64,000 nt of DNA from Macrococcus lamae (GTDB lineage: Bacteria; Bacillota; Bacilli; Staphylococcales; Staphylococcaceae). The position numbers and the translations under genes are program-made. Where the stretch lies: assembly GCF_004359545.1 (NCBI RefSeq), contig NZ_SCWB01000007.1:38972-102971 (forward strand). The letters are read 5' to 3'. This document shows positions 1 through 8,517 of the stretch, one piece after another. The stretch's first letter is position 1, and the number at the start of each line of letters is the position of its first letter. Below the pieces are notes generated by a model. The model was not told where the DNA came from and ran no database searches. It was given only the letters and a program-made list of their open reading frames with translations.

Positions 1-163
1 GACGGTTGTTAACAAATGCGAATGTTTTCTTTCGTCCCGGGCCACAGTAGGATTGACATGCGATTTCCACTTCTGCATTTGGATCCATCTTCTCGAGCTT
101 CGGCAGCAGTGTTCTGATATTGACTGCCTGACAGTCGTCACAGATCTGAAATTTATTGCGCAT
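1..163 (-). CDS. DUF1450 family small cysteine protein (C-terminus outside window)
   Basis: The first 54 codons of a gene whose 3' end lies outside the window. The translation begins [14 protein letters not shown] and has Cys at residues 8, 11, 36 and 40, the last two in the motif [15 protein letters not shown]. This pattern is typical of the DUF1450 family, short proteins of unknown function found in staphylococci and bacilli. The four cysteines suggest metal binding or a redox role, but that is inference. The start codon overlaps the end of lipL by 11 nt, so the two genes are probably co-transcribed and translationally coupled. Confidence 0.8.
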   Translation of the reverse strand, partial: MRNKFQICDDCQAVNIRTLLPKLEKMDPNAEVEIACQSYCGPGRKKTFAFVNNR

Positions 164-992
164 TGTTATTCACATCCTTCATATTTTTAACCATTTTATC
201 ATTGCGTTCTATCATCCGGTCGAAGTAGTCATTATACAATGCCCACACCTCGTCTGTCATCTCCAGCTGCTGGAGCTTTGCACCAAGCGATTGCATCGAG
301 CCGAGTAATTTAAATAACACGTCTTCTACCGTCAGTTCCAGCCCTAATGACTCACTCAAGCTTGCCATATCTTCCGGGTGAATGTCAGGGTAGTTAAACT
401 TCGTCTGCTGTCCTTGCAGTGCATGACTATAGAATTCGCGCATCAGTTCAGCACGTGCACTGCCGTTTCCTTCAACACATAGATAAATCTGGACAGCGAC
501 GCCACCGCGGACACGGCGCTGCGAGATGCCTGCAAACTTACGGTTATTAATGCTTAGATCATAGCTCCCCGGGCAGTACGAATGTTCAATTTCCTTTGCT
601 TCAATCACAACGCCGTAATCCCTGAACATCTCTTTGATCAGTTCGTACATTAAATCATAACCCGCATCGATGGAAAAACTGCTGCCACCGTTAAAGATTA
701 GCGAAATATTGAGGACACCGCTATCCAGCACAACGCCGAGTCCGCCGGAATTACGGACGATGGCACCATATCCTGCCTCGTTCAAATAGTCGATGCCTTC
801 TTTCAAATGCGGAAGACGTGAATCATGAATACCGAGTATGACGACATGCTGGTGCACCCATGTTCTGATGACACTCTTCCAGCCGAGCATGCCGGTCAAG
901 TGACAGAACGTGTCATCAAAACTGAAGGACTGCATCGGCTGCAGTCCTGAAGTGTGGTCAACATATTGCCACTTATCATGAAATAAATTCAT
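153..992 (-). CDS. lipL: Octanoyl-[GcvH]:protein N-octanoyltransferase / lipoate-protein ligase family
   Basis: A 279-residue protein of the BPL/LplA fold. LipL moves an octanoyl or lipoyl group from the glycine cleavage H protein to the E2 subunits of 2-oxoacid dehydrogenases in the cytoplasm. Visible features are the substrate-binding stretch around residues 80-90 ([12 protein letters not shown]) and Cys140 in the motif SYCPGSYDL, which matches the position of the acyl-accepting cysteine of LipL. The segment [14 protein letters not shown] follows at about 155-168. It starts at the last base of pta and its end overlaps the DUF1450 gene, so pta-lipL-DUF1450 form an operon. The same neighbours occur in S. 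aureus. LipL rather than LplA is inferred from length and the Cys context. Confidence 0.88.
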   Translation of the reverse strand: MNLFHDKWQYVDHTSGLQPMQSFSFDDTFCHLTGMLGWKSVIRTWVHQHVVILGIHDSRLPHLKEGIDYLNEAGYGAIVRNSGGLGVVLDSGVLNISLIFNGGSSFSIDAGYDLMYELIKEMFRDYGVVIEAKEIEHSYCPGSYDLSINNRKFAGISQRRVRGGVAVQIYLCVEGNGSARAELMREFYSHALQGQQTKFNYPDIHPEDMASLSESLGLELTVEDVLFKLLGSMQSLGAKLQQLEMTDEVWALYNDYFDRMIERNDKMVKNMKDVNNNAQ

Positions 993-1981
993 TAAAGGGT
1001 CTGAGCTGCTGTGATGATTGATAATGAAACAACATCTTCTGTAGAACAGCCGCGTGATAGGTCGTTGACAGGTGAATTCAAGCCTTGCAGAATAGGTCCG
1101 ACAGCGTCAAACCCACCTAAACGCTGAGCAATCTTGTAGCCGATGTTGCCAGCTTCAAGACTCGGGAAGACGAAGACATTCGCATCGCCCTGAATCGGAG
1201 AGTCAGGTGCTTTTTTAGCTGCGACAGAAGGAACGAATGCTGCATCAAACTGGAACTCACCATCGATGATCGTTCCTTCAAGAGCTTTTTCTTGAGATAG
1301 TTTCTCGTTAGCTAATCGCGTCGCTTCAACAACTTTTTCTGTCTCATCAGTTTTTGCAGAGCCTTTAGTAGAGAAGCTCAGCATCGCTACTTTTGGTTCC
1401 ATGCCGAACGCCTTCGCAGTCTTCGCGCTCTCAATAGCAATTTCAGCTAAGTCAGTCGCTTCCAGTGTCGGATTGATGGCACAGTCACCCATGACATACT
1501 GTTCGTCGCCTCGGATCATGAAGAACACACCTGAAGTTTTCGCAACGCCTGGTTTCGTCTTGATGATCTGCAGTGCCGGACGTACTGTATCAGCTGTAGA
1601 ATGTGCTGCCCCGGATACAAGTCCTGCTGCTTTCCCTGTATACACGAGCATCGTGCCGAAGTAGTTAGAGTCATTTAACATCTGTTCAGCTTGCTCCTCT
1701 GTCGCTTTACCTTTACGACGCTCAACAAATGCAGCAATCAACTCTTCTCGTAAATCGCTTGTTGCGGGATTGATCAGTTCAATCCCTTCGATAGAAACAC
1801 TTAATTTGTCAGCAAGTGCTGTGACTTCTTCAGTGTCACCTAATACAATCGGTGATACGAAATCACTTTTGTTCAGTTCAACCGCCGCCTGAAGGACGCG
1901 CTCATCGTTCCCTTCCGGCAAAACGATTTTTATATTTCTGCCTTGCAGCTTATCTTTTAATACATCCAGTAAATTAGCCAT
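992..1981 (-). CDS. pta: Phosphate acetyltransferase
   Basis: A 329-residue enzyme that interconverts acetyl-CoA and acetyl phosphate, the first step of acetate overflow. The full-length PTA_PTB domain is present, with conserved segments GLVSGAAHSTADTVRPALQ in the middle and GLNSPVNDLSRGCS near the C-terminus. I chose the ATG at 1981 (MANLLDVLKDKL), which aligns with the S. aureus start. The upstream in-frame ATG at 1993 sits in its Shine-Dalgarno sequence GGAGG. It is divergent from hemQ and heads the pta-lipL-DUF1450 operon. Confidence 0.96.
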   Translation of the reverse strand: MANLLDVLKDKLQGRNIKIVLPEGNDERVLQAAVELNKSDFVSPIVLGDTEEVTALADKLSVSIEGIELINPATSDLREELIAAFVERRKGKATEEQAEQMLNDSNYFGTMLVYTGKAAGLVSGAAHSTADTVRPALQIIKTKPGVAKTSGVFFMIRGDEQYVMGDCAINPTLEATDLAEIAIESAKTAKAFGMEPKVAMLSFSTKGSAKTDETEKVVEATRLANEKLSQEKALEGTIIDGEFQFDAAFVPSVAAKKAPDSPIQGDANVFVFPSLEAGNIGYKIAQRLGGFDAVGPILQGLNSPVNDLSRGCSTEDVVSLSIITAAQTL

Positions 1982-2009
1982 AATAGCCTCCAATGCTTCT
2001 CTTGTCTTA

Positions 2010-2055
2010 ATTCCTTATTCATTATATGACATTTCACGTCTTTTTTCACGTCATC
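2010..2055 (-). promoter_or_regulatory. Putative pta promoter region with a 9-bp direct repeat
   Basis: On the minus strand there is a TATAAT-type -10 near 2022-2027. Upstream of it a 9-bp word (GACGTGAAA on the minus strand) occurs twice, at 2032-2040 and 2044-2052, so the repeat unit is 12 bp. No good -35 is seen at normal spacing, which would fit an activator-dependent promoter. The regulator is unknown. Confidence 0.35.
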
Positions 2056-2135
2056 AATTTGTAAAAGTATGAATGCGGAATTTTCAGTGGATTATGGTAT
2101 ATTATAGAGGACAAATCGTAAGGAGAGATGACGCA

Positions 2136-2885
2136 ATGAACGAAGCAGCAATTACACTGGACGGCTGGTACAGCCTGCACTTATTCTATACAGTAGATTT
2201 CACGAGTTTGAAAGTGCTTGACCAGGCGGACCGGGAAGCAATGATCACTGAGCTTAAATCATTTATCGCGAAGCTGGATGACAACCACGCCGCGAAAGAA
2301 GGATCATATGCACTTTATAATATTACAGGTCAAAAAGCAGACTTAATGCTCTGGTTACTACGTCCTGAAATGAAAGACTTGAATGCTCTGGAAAACGAAT
2401 TCAATAAACTGGCTATCACTGATTATTTGATTCCGACGTATTCCTATGTGTCGGTCATTGAGCTCAGCAACTACTTAGCGGGTGAATCAAACGAAGATCC
2501 TTATCAAAATCCGCATGTCAGAGCACGGCTTTACCCTGAAGTGCCGCGTTCAGAGTATGTCTGTTTCTACCCGATGGACAAACGCCGGACACCGGAAGAC
2601 AACTGGTATATGCTTGACATGGACAGCCGTAAAGGTATGATGCGTTCGCACGGTATGATCGGCCGCAGCTATGCCGGTAAAGTCAAACAGTTCATCACAG
2701 GATCTGTCGGCTTTGACGACCACGAGTGGGGTGTGACACTATTTGCGGATGACGTCCTGCAGTTCAAAAAACTGATCTATGAAATGCGCTTTGATGAAGT
2801 ATCAGCACGTTATGCAGAATTTGGAGAGTTCTTTGTCGGACATATTCTATCGACAGATACGCTCTCTGAGCTGTTTGAAGTATAA
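2136..2885 (+). CDS. hemQ: Coproheme decarboxylase
   Basis: A 249-residue member of the chlorite dismutase-like family. HemQ performs the last step of the coproporphyrin-dependent heme pathway of Gram-positive bacteria, turning Fe-coproporphyrin III into heme b. The sequence [15 protein letters not shown] at the N-terminus, [17 protein letters not shown], and [15 protein letters not shown] match staphylococcal HemQ; the last segment carries the Tyr region used in decarboxylation. ATG 2136 is preceded by AAGGAGAG at proper spacing; an upstream in-frame ATG at 2073 has no such site. It is monocistronic, with a terminator directly after it. Confidence 0.96.
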   Translation: MNEAAITLDGWYSLHLFYTVDFTSLKVLDQADREAMITELKSFIAKLDDNHAAKEGSYALYNITGQKADLMLWLLRPEMKDLNALENEFNKLAITDYLIPTYSYVSVIELSNYLAGESNEDPYQNPHVRARLYPEVPRSEYVCFYPMDKRRTPEDNWYMLDMDSRKGMMRSHGMIGRSYAGKVKQFITGSVGFDDHEWGVTLFADDVLQFKKLIYEMRFDEVSARYAEFGEFFVGHILSTDTLSELFEV

Positions 2886-2890
2886 CTATT

Positions 2891-2926
2891 AAAGAGTCCC
2901 GGAACATTCCAGTTCCGGGACTCTTT
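2891..2926. terminator. Bidirectional terminator between hemQ and sstD
   Basis: A perfect 15-bp inverted repeat (arms 2891-2905 and 2912-2926, AAAGAGTCCCGGAAC in the left arm) with a 6-nt loop. Its A/T-rich stem ends give short U runs on both strands, so it can serve the convergent hemQ and sstABCD transcripts. Confidence 0.9.
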
Positions 2927-2963
2927 ATTGTTTAAGTTATAGGATAATATATCTGGTAAGTGA

Positions 2964-3992
2964 TTATTTGTAGCCTTTCTCTATTTCCTCAATCTGCTGC
3001 ACTGTTGTCTTCACGCCGCCACCTGAGAAATACCAGAGATATGGATCAAGCTCAACTATGTTATCTTCTTTAACTGCATTGACATCTTTAATGACATCAT
3101 TAGTCAACGCCTGCTTGCTTGATGACTTACCACCTACTGCGACTCCTCTATCCATCGCAAAAATAATATCAGGGTTTTTATCATTCAAATATTCAAAATT
3201 AATGACCTGACCATGACCTTCTGCTTTGATATCAGCATCCGCTTCTTTAACACCTAATACATCATGGATAAAGCCGAATCGTCCACCTTTACCGAATACA
3301 GATAATTCTCCTTCATTCGCAAGGACGAATAATCCTTTCTTATCTGAAGCTGCTGTCAGTTTTTTTACTTCTACGATTTTATCATCCAGCGCTTTAACGA
3401 GTTCTTCTGCCTGATTTTCTTTATCAAAGATTTTACCGAGATTTGCGGTGTTCTCTTTTACGCTGCCGATATAATCTTCTGCATCTGTTCCCATATAAAG
3501 GATTTTAGCATTTGGTGCTGCTTTCTTCATTTCATCCAGCACTTTACTTGAGGCTTGACGAGCGGAAATAATGATTACATCAGGATTTGTCTCAGCGAGT
3601 TTCTCAAAGTTAGCTTCCTTTAATGTTCCTAAGTTTGTATATTTGTCTTCTTTGAACCCTGCAAGAAACTCAGGTAATGAACGATTCCCTTCTCCTTTAG
3701 GCAGACCGACGACACTGTCCTCTACACCGAACTCCTGCAGCGTTGATAATGTACCGTAATCAAATACAGCCACTTTTTTAGTGTTTTTCGGCACTTCTAC
3801 TGTTTCAGTCACTTCTTTAGCGTCACTGCCGTCTTCTTTCTCACCCATCACCTGATACGATGATTTAATCTTCACTGTCTCTGTTGACGCGCCTTCTGTT
3901 GACGTTTTGTCTTTCTCTGCTGATTGACCGCCGCATGCTGCAAGCGTCAGGATAACTACTAAAGTCAGTAATACTAATGATAATCTCTTCAT
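2964..3992 (-). CDS. sstD: Siderophore-binding lipoprotein of an ABC transporter
   Basis: A 342-residue iron-siderophore binding protein. It starts with a lipoprotein signal peptide ending in the lipobox LTLAAC (Cys20), followed by a charged linker. The Fe(III) periplasmic-binding fold is supported by segments such as VAVFDYGTLSTLQEFG, NPDVIIISARQ and NPDIIFAMDRG. Sequence and position match S. aureus SstD and B. subtilis YclQ, which bind catechol and catecholamine-type siderophores. It is the last gene of the sst operon, separated from the ATPase gene by 78 bp. Ligand type is inferred from family membership. Confidence 0.9.
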   Translation of the reverse strand: MKRLSLVLLTLVVILTLAACGGQSAEKDKTSTEGASTETVKIKSSYQVMGEKEDGSDAKEVTETVEVPKNTKKVAVFDYGTLSTLQEFGVEDSVVGLPKGEGNRSLPEFLAGFKEDKYTNLGTLKEANFEKLAETNPDVIIISARQASSKVLDEMKKAAPNAKILYMGTDAEDYIGSVKENTANLGKIFDKENQAEELVKALDDKIVEVKKLTAASDKKGLFVLANEGELSVFGKGGRFGFIHDVLGVKEADADIKAEGHGQVINFEYLNDKNPDIIFAMDRGVAVGGKSSSKQALTNDVIKDVNAVKEDNIVELDPYLWYFSGGGVKTTVQQIEEIEKGYK

Positions 3993-4070
3993 TTTCTTCT
4001 CCTTTATGATGGTTTGATTTTTTCTGGATTGATTGCACGATGAACAAAGTTTTTAACTCAATTGTTTTTA

Positions 4071-4874
4071 TTATACAAGCTGTACTTCTTCAATGAATTC
4101 GTCGACTGTTTTCGCGTCATCGAAATAGACGCAAATTTGCTGACCGAATATGCATTCGATATTAATGTCCATATCATAGACCGCTTTCAGCGCTTCTGTT
4201 GTAATCACATCATCTTTTCTGCCGTCAAGCAGCACTTCGCCTTCTTTCAGCGCTATGATATGGTCAGCGTAACATGAAGCAAAGTTGATATCATGGATGA
4301 CGATGACGATTGTCTTCTGTTTTTCGCGAACAAGCTTTCGCAGCAGCTGCATCATCTGTACAGAATGTTTCATATCCAGATTATTCAGCGGCTCATCCAA
4401 AAAGATATAGTCCGTATCTTGTGCGAGCGTCATAGAAATGTAAGCTCGCTGACGTTGACCGCCTGACAGCTCATCCAGATATCGGTCCTGCATATCAGTA
4501 AGTGCCATATATTCCAGTGCTTCATCGACTAGTGCATGATCTGCTTTTGACAACCGCCCTTTGGAATACGGGAATCTGCCGAAGCTCACAAGCTCGCGCA
4601 CAGTGATTTTCAGATTCGTATGGTTGCTCTGCTTCAGTACAGCTAACTTTTTAGCGACTGCATCACTTTTCATTTCAGTGATATTCTCATTATCCAGGTA
4701 TACTGTGCCGGAATCCGAATCGATGAGGCGGGTCGCGGCATTCAGCAGCGTACTTTTACCGGCACCATTCGGTCCGATGATAGCAGTGATAGCACCTTCT
4801 TTAATATGCGTAGACACATTATTCAAAATAGCTTTCCTGCCGATATTGACTGATAGTTTTTCTATATTAATCAT
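4071..4874 (-). CDS. sstC: Iron-siderophore ABC transporter ATPase
   Basis: A 267-residue FepC/FhuC-type ATPase that powers siderophore import. Walker A is GPNGAGKST (residues about 30-38), the signature is LSGGQRQRAY and Walker B is DYIFLDEP, followed by the switch His in VIVIHD. The start is set at ATG 4874 (MINIEKLSV), preceded by AAGGAGGG. A longer reading from 4922 would add 16 residues lying in the end of the permease gene with no family match. The chosen start overlaps sstB by 8 nt, which suggests coupled translation. Confidence 0.92.
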   Translation of the reverse strand: MINIEKLSVNIGRKAILNNVSTHIKEGAITAIIGPNGAGKSTLLNAATRLIDSDSGTVYLDNENITEMKSDAVAKKLAVLKQSNHTNLKITVRELVSFGRFPYSKGRLSKADHALVDEALEYMALTDMQDRYLDELSGGQRQRAYISMTLAQDTDYIFLDEPLNNLDMKHSVQMMQLLRKLVREKQKTIVIVIHDINFASCYADHIIALKEGEVLLDGRKDDVITTEALKAVYDMDINIECIFGQQICVYFDDAKTVDEFIEEVQLV

Positions 4875-5820
4875 GAGCACCCTCCTTGAATAGCAGATAG
4901 ATGAAATATAGACCGCCGGCAAAGTTGATCATGATGGTAATTTCAGTATTGCCATCAAATAAATATTGCGTGAGCATCTGACCGACTAACAGTGTAATAG
5001 CTGATATACAGATGATCGCCGGAATAAGCAGACGGTGTTCAAAAGTCTTCATAAACTGATAAGTGACATTACAGACAATGATACCGAGAAATGTAATCGG
5101 TCCGACAAGAGCTGTCGAGACACTGACGAGCACTGCGACGATTAAAAGCATCGAACCTGTCAGCCGGTCGATATCGATACCGAGGTTCGTCGCATGGATT
5201 TTGCCGAGACTAAGGACATCCAGTTCATGACTCTTCCTGTAAATGATGTAGAGCATCACCAGGATGACGACTGCACATATACCGAGCAGTGAAGTATTCA
5301 CTGTATTGAAGCTTGCAAACATTCGGTCCTGCAGCATCAGAAAGTCATCCGGATTCATCACCATATGCATGAAACTTGAAAGGCTTTGAAAACAAGTTCC
5401 CATGACCATACCGAAGAGCAGAATGAAGTAGACAGACACATTTTTTTTGAATACCAGTTTGAACAGGCCGAGTGTAAACAAAATCATCAGCACGACTGAA
5501 ATAAAAAAATTCACGTATGTATTAAACAGTACCGTACTGAATGTTCCGAACAAAAAGATGATGATTGTCTGAATAAATAAATAAACGGCGTCCAGTCCGA
5601 TGACTGACGGGGTCAACAAGTTGTTTTCAGTAAGTGTCTGAAAGATGAGTGACGACACGCCGATAGCAGCACCGACAAGCAGAATAGCTGCTATTTTTTT
5701 CAACCGTGACGGCAGGACATAAGCCAGCACATTAAAGTTCAGCTGGATGACGATGAATAAACCGATTAATCCGAGAAGAACGAGAGACAACAGCCATATT
5801 TGATTATATTTTTTCTGCAT
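4867..5820 (-). CDS. sstB: Iron-siderophore ABC transporter permease (second subunit)
   Basis: A 317-residue FecCD-family membrane permease with about nine or ten hydrophobic segments along its length. The family hallmark stretch LVGPITFLGIIVCNVTYQFMK lies near residues 240-260, in the cytoplasmic loop that contacts the ATPase. It overlaps sstA at its start (17 nt) and sstC at its end (8 nt), consistent with a single translationally coupled operon. It would pair with SstA as a heterodimer in the membrane. Confidence 0.9.
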   Translation of the reverse strand: MQKKYNQIWLLSLVLLGLIGLFIVIQLNFNVLAYVLPSRLKKIAAILLVGAAIGVSSLIFQTLTENNLLTPSVIGLDAVYLFIQTIIIFLFGTFSTVLFNTYVNFFISVVLMILFTLGLFKLVFKKNVSVYFILLFGMVMGTCFQSLSSFMHMVMNPDDFLMLQDRMFASFNTVNTSLLGICAVVILVMLYIIYRKSHELDVLSLGKIHATNLGIDIDRLTGSMLLIVAVLVSVSTALVGPITFLGIIVCNVTYQFMKTFEHRLLIPAIICISAITLLVGQMLTQYLFDGNTEITIMINFAGGLYFIYLLFKEGAHD

Positions 5821-6766
5821 AGTTCCCTCTCCTCAGCAGCAGCAATACCATGAATATGACACTTCCCAATATTCCAAGCGTCAGACCGATCGGTATTTCA
5901 TAAGGGAAGATAATCAGACGGCTGAATATATCGGCGATCATGACCAGTATGGCACCGAACAGCGCTGTAAAAGGCAGTGTCTTCTGCAGATGATCTCCGA
6001 CGAATAAGTTGACGATATTCGGAACAATAAGCCCGAGAAACGGCAGTACACCGATTGTCACAACTACAGTCGCCGAAACAATGGCTGCGATGACGATGCC
6101 GAGATTCATGATCTTATCGTATGAAATACCAAGGTTGCGGCTGAACGACTCTCCCATCCCTACTATCGTAAAGTGATGGGCAAAGAAATAAATCACAATG
6201 ACCATCGGAATAATAATGATCAAAATTTCGTAGCGTCCTGTCGTTATCATTGAGAAATCACCGACAAAAAAATTGCCGATGCTCTGCATAGCATTGAATC
6301 TGAGTGCCATAAACGTTGCAAAACTGGAAACGATATTGCCGAGCATCAGACCGACCAGCGGAATAAAGATAGCATCCTTATATTTAATACGTCGGACAAT
6401 ACCCATGAAAACCATCGTGCCGATGATTGCGCTGATGATGGCAAACGACAATTTAATGAGAATATGAGCTTCGGTAAAGAAAATCATCGCAATGAGAATA
6501 CCGAGTTTCGCGAAATCCATCGTTCCCGCAGTCGTCGGTGATACGAATTTATTGCGTGTCAACTGCTGCATCAATAGACCTGCTACACTTAAAGCGACTC
6601 CTGCTAGAATAATGGAGACTGTTCGTGGAATACGACTGTTCAGCAGGATGTTTTTATCGTTCTCTGATAACTTCATCAAACTTCCCGGTGTCACATTGAC
6701 CACTCCTATGAAAATAGAAATGATTGACAGAATCAACAGGATTATAACAAAATAACGTAACTTCAT
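5804..6766 (-). CDS. sstA: Iron-siderophore ABC transporter permease (first subunit)
   Basis: A 320-residue FecCD-family permease, first gene of the sst operon. The N-terminal hydrophobic helix is followed by SRIPRTVSIILAGVALSVAG, a strongly conserved FecCD segment, and the coupling region GVLPFLGLIVPNIV near residues 240-253. ATG 6766 is preceded by AAGGAG. The order permease-permease-ATPase-lipoprotein is that of S. aureus sstABCD and B. subtilis yclNOPQ. The promoter upstream carries a Fur box, so the operon should be induced by iron starvation. No siderophore biosynthesis gene is in the window. Confidence 0.9.
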   Translation of the reverse strand: MKLRYFVIILLILSIISIFIGVVNVTPGSLMKLSENDKNILLNSRIPRTVSIILAGVALSVAGLLMQQLTRNKFVSPTTAGTMDFAKLGILIAMIFFTEAHILIKLSFAIISAIIGTMVFMGIVRRIKYKDAIFIPLVGLMLGNIVSSFATFMALRFNAMQSIGNFFVGDFSMITTGRYEILIIIIPMVIVIYFFAHHFTIVGMGESFSRNLGISYDKIMNLGIVIAAIVSATVVVTIGVLPFLGLIVPNIVNLFVGDHLQKTLPFTALFGAILVMIADIFSRLIIFPYEIPIGLTLGILGSVIFMVLLLLRRGNYAEKI

Positions 6767-6784
6767 GACAAACTCCTTCGCGAA

Positions 6785-6799
6785 TGATAATCATTCTCA
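6785..6799 (-). promoter_or_regulatory. Fur box controlling sstABCD
   Basis: The 15-bp site reads TGATAATCATTCTCA on the plus strand, a 7-1-7 inverted repeat with one mismatch to the Fur consensus TGATAATNATTATCA. It lies 3 bp downstream of the sst -10 element, so a bound Fe-Fur dimer would cover the transcription start. Confidence 0.88.
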
Positions 6800-6802
6800 T
6801 TC

Positions 6803-6831
6803 ATCATAAGGAAAAATGACATAGAAATCAA
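6803..6831 (-). promoter_or_regulatory. sstABCD promoter
   Basis: On the minus strand a -35 TTGATT (6826-6831) is followed after exactly 17 bp by a -10 TATGAT (6803-6808). The Fur box lies immediately downstream. Confidence 0.75.
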
Positions 6832-6982
6832 GCGGTTTCAGAAAAAAATATACGTTACTTATGCATTTTGCTTTTCCTATAATGAACCATTAATCGTCAG
6901 AATATTATAATAAAAAAATGATATTCCAAAACGATGCTTCATGGTATATTTGAACCATTAAATGTATTAAAGGAGAACAGTT

Positions 6983-8326
6983 ATGGAGAAAAAGTTACAG
7001 CAGACAATCGGTTTCTGGACTGCTATTACGATTGTGATCGGAACGATTATCGGTTCAGGAGTTTTTGTTAAACCTTCAGTCGTGCTGAATCATGCTGGTT
7101 CAAGCAACATGGCGATATGGGCATGGGTGGTCGGAGGTATTCTGACACTTGCGGCAGGTCTGACAATTGCTGAAGTCGGCGCACAGATTCCGAAGACCGG
7201 CGGATTGTACGCCTATATCCGTGATATTTACGGCAGCTTCTGGGGATTTCTGACTGGATGGGTGCAGACCGTTATTTACGGTCCTGCTATTATTGCATCA
7301 CTGACTTTATTTTTCGGTATTCTTATTTCTAACTTTTTTAACTTGAATCAATCCACCGGTGTATGGATTGGTATCGCTGCATTGACATTCCTCGTACTGC
7401 TCAACATCGTCGGTACCTCGCTTGGCGGAGCGATGCAGAATATCACAACAATCGCGAAATTGATTCCTGTCTTCGCTATTATTGTGTTTGGTCTCCTCTG
7501 GGGTAAAGCACCTATTTTCAATCAGGATGTCTCGAACTTGATTGTCCAGAAAGACCAGATTAACTTCGGCCGCGCTGTACTTGCGACATTGTTTGCTTAC
7601 GACGGCTGGATCATGCTGACGAACTTAACCGGTGAAATGAAAAACGCCAAGCGCAACTTGCCGCTTGCGATGCTCGTCGGTCTGTCTGTTGTGACACTTG
7701 CCTATGTGTTCATCAATATCGCCGTGTTTCATGTCATTCCTGCTGAAACATTGGTCGGTCTCGGCAACACAAGCTCTGCTGAAGCTGCTAAAGTACTGTT
7801 TGGGGATTTAGGGTCTAAATTTGTCAATATCGGTGTCATCATTTCGATATTTGGCTGTCTGAACGGTAAGATTATGACATTCCCGCGTGTGCCCTTTGCG
7901 ATGGCTGATGATAAGCTCCTGCCATTATCAGGGCCGATCAGCTATATCAACCCTAAGACTAAGACGCCGGTTGGTGCTTTAGTTATCGTCTATATACTTG
8001 GCTTATTGCTGGTGCTGCTGACGCTGCTAATCCCATCTGTCGTCAACGCAGACTATTTATCGGAAATTTGTATTTTTATTATATATGTCTTCTATATTAT
8101 GGCGTTCATTGGTCTATTCCTGCTGCGAAAACGCACTAAAGGCACTGCAAGAAGCTACTCTGTACCACTTTATCCTATTGTACCGCTTGTCGCGATTCTC
8201 GGTGGACTGTTCATTATCATCAGTACGCTGCAGAGTGATTTTCTAGGAGCCTTGTATTCCATTATCATTGTGCTGGTCGGTATACCATTCTACTTCATGC
8301 TTAAAAATAAGCAGCGTAATGTTTAA
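6983..8326 (+). CDS. APC-family amino acid transporter, SteT (serine/threonine exchanger)-like
   Basis: A 447-residue membrane protein with about 12 hydrophobic segments. The opening GFWTAITIVIGTIIGSGVF has the glycine-rich unwound helix 1 of the APC fold. The segments GAQIPKTGGLYAYI, YDGWIMLTNLTGEMKN and FGCLNGKIMTFPRVPFAMA closely match B. subtilis SteT, an L-Ser/L-Thr exchanger of the LAT type. It is apparently monocistronic. ATG 6983 follows AAGGAGAAC. The exact substrate is inferred from this likeness. Confidence 0.88.
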   Translation: MEKKLQQTIGFWTAITIVIGTIIGSGVFVKPSVVLNHAGSSNMAIWAWVVGGILTLAAGLTIAEVGAQIPKTGGLYAYIRDIYGSFWGFLTGWVQTVIYGPAIIASLTLFFGILISNFFNLNQSTGVWIGIAALTFLVLLNIVGTSLGGAMQNITTIAKLIPVFAIIVFGLLWGKAPIFNQDVSNLIVQKDQINFGRAVLATLFAYDGWIMLTNLTGEMKNAKRNLPLAMLVGLSVVTLAYVFINIAVFHVIPAETLVGLGNTSSAEAAKVLFGDLGSKFVNIGVIISIFGCLNGKIMTFPRVPFAMADDKLLPLSGPISYINPKTKTPVGALVIVYILGLLLVLLTLLIPSVVNADYLSEICIFIIYVFYIMAFIGLFLLRKRTKGTARSYSVPLYPIVPLVAILGGLFIIISTLQSDFLGALYSIIIVLVGIPFYFMLKNKQRNV

Positions 8327-8383
8327 GTAACTTTAATTTCGGCTATATTCTTAAATAAATACATCGAAAAGAGGATATTAACT

Positions 8384-8488
8384 ATGAGCAGATTTATTCG
8401 TTTACTAATCAAATTAAGCCCTATTTTATTACCTATTATTCAACGTCAATTGAACAAACGTTCAAATTCAAACCGTTATAACAAATAA
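8384..8488 (+). CDS. Small hypothetical protein, 34 aa
   Basis: A short ORF beginning MSRFIRLLIKLSPILL and ending in a basic, Asn-rich tail. ATG 8384 is preceded by GAGGAT at usable spacing, and a strong terminator begins 3 bases after the stop. The N-terminal half is an amphipathic or membrane-associated helix (residues about 4-20) and the C-terminal half is polar and positively charged, a layout seen in small membrane-associated peptides. I do not recognise the family. The tight fit between ribosome-binding site and terminator argues that it is a real gene, perhaps on its own transcript or at the tail of the SteT-like gene. Confidence 0.6.
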   Translation: MSRFIRLLIKLSPILLPIIQRQLNKRSNSNRYNK

Positions 8489-8490
8489 AA

Positions 8491-8517
8491 AAAGTTCGGC
8501 AGCTGCCGAACTTTTTT
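8491..8517. terminator. Bidirectional terminator
   Basis: The palindrome AAAGTTCGGCAGCTGCCGAAC continues to position 8514 and is flanked by A and T runs on both sides. It separates the small ORF from the convergent broken permease gene. Confidence 0.92.

Noticed and set aside
6817..6832. A cre-like (CcpA) sequence overlapping the sst -35
   Set aside because: The right half has two mismatches to the consensus, and iron control through the Fur box explains the promoter.
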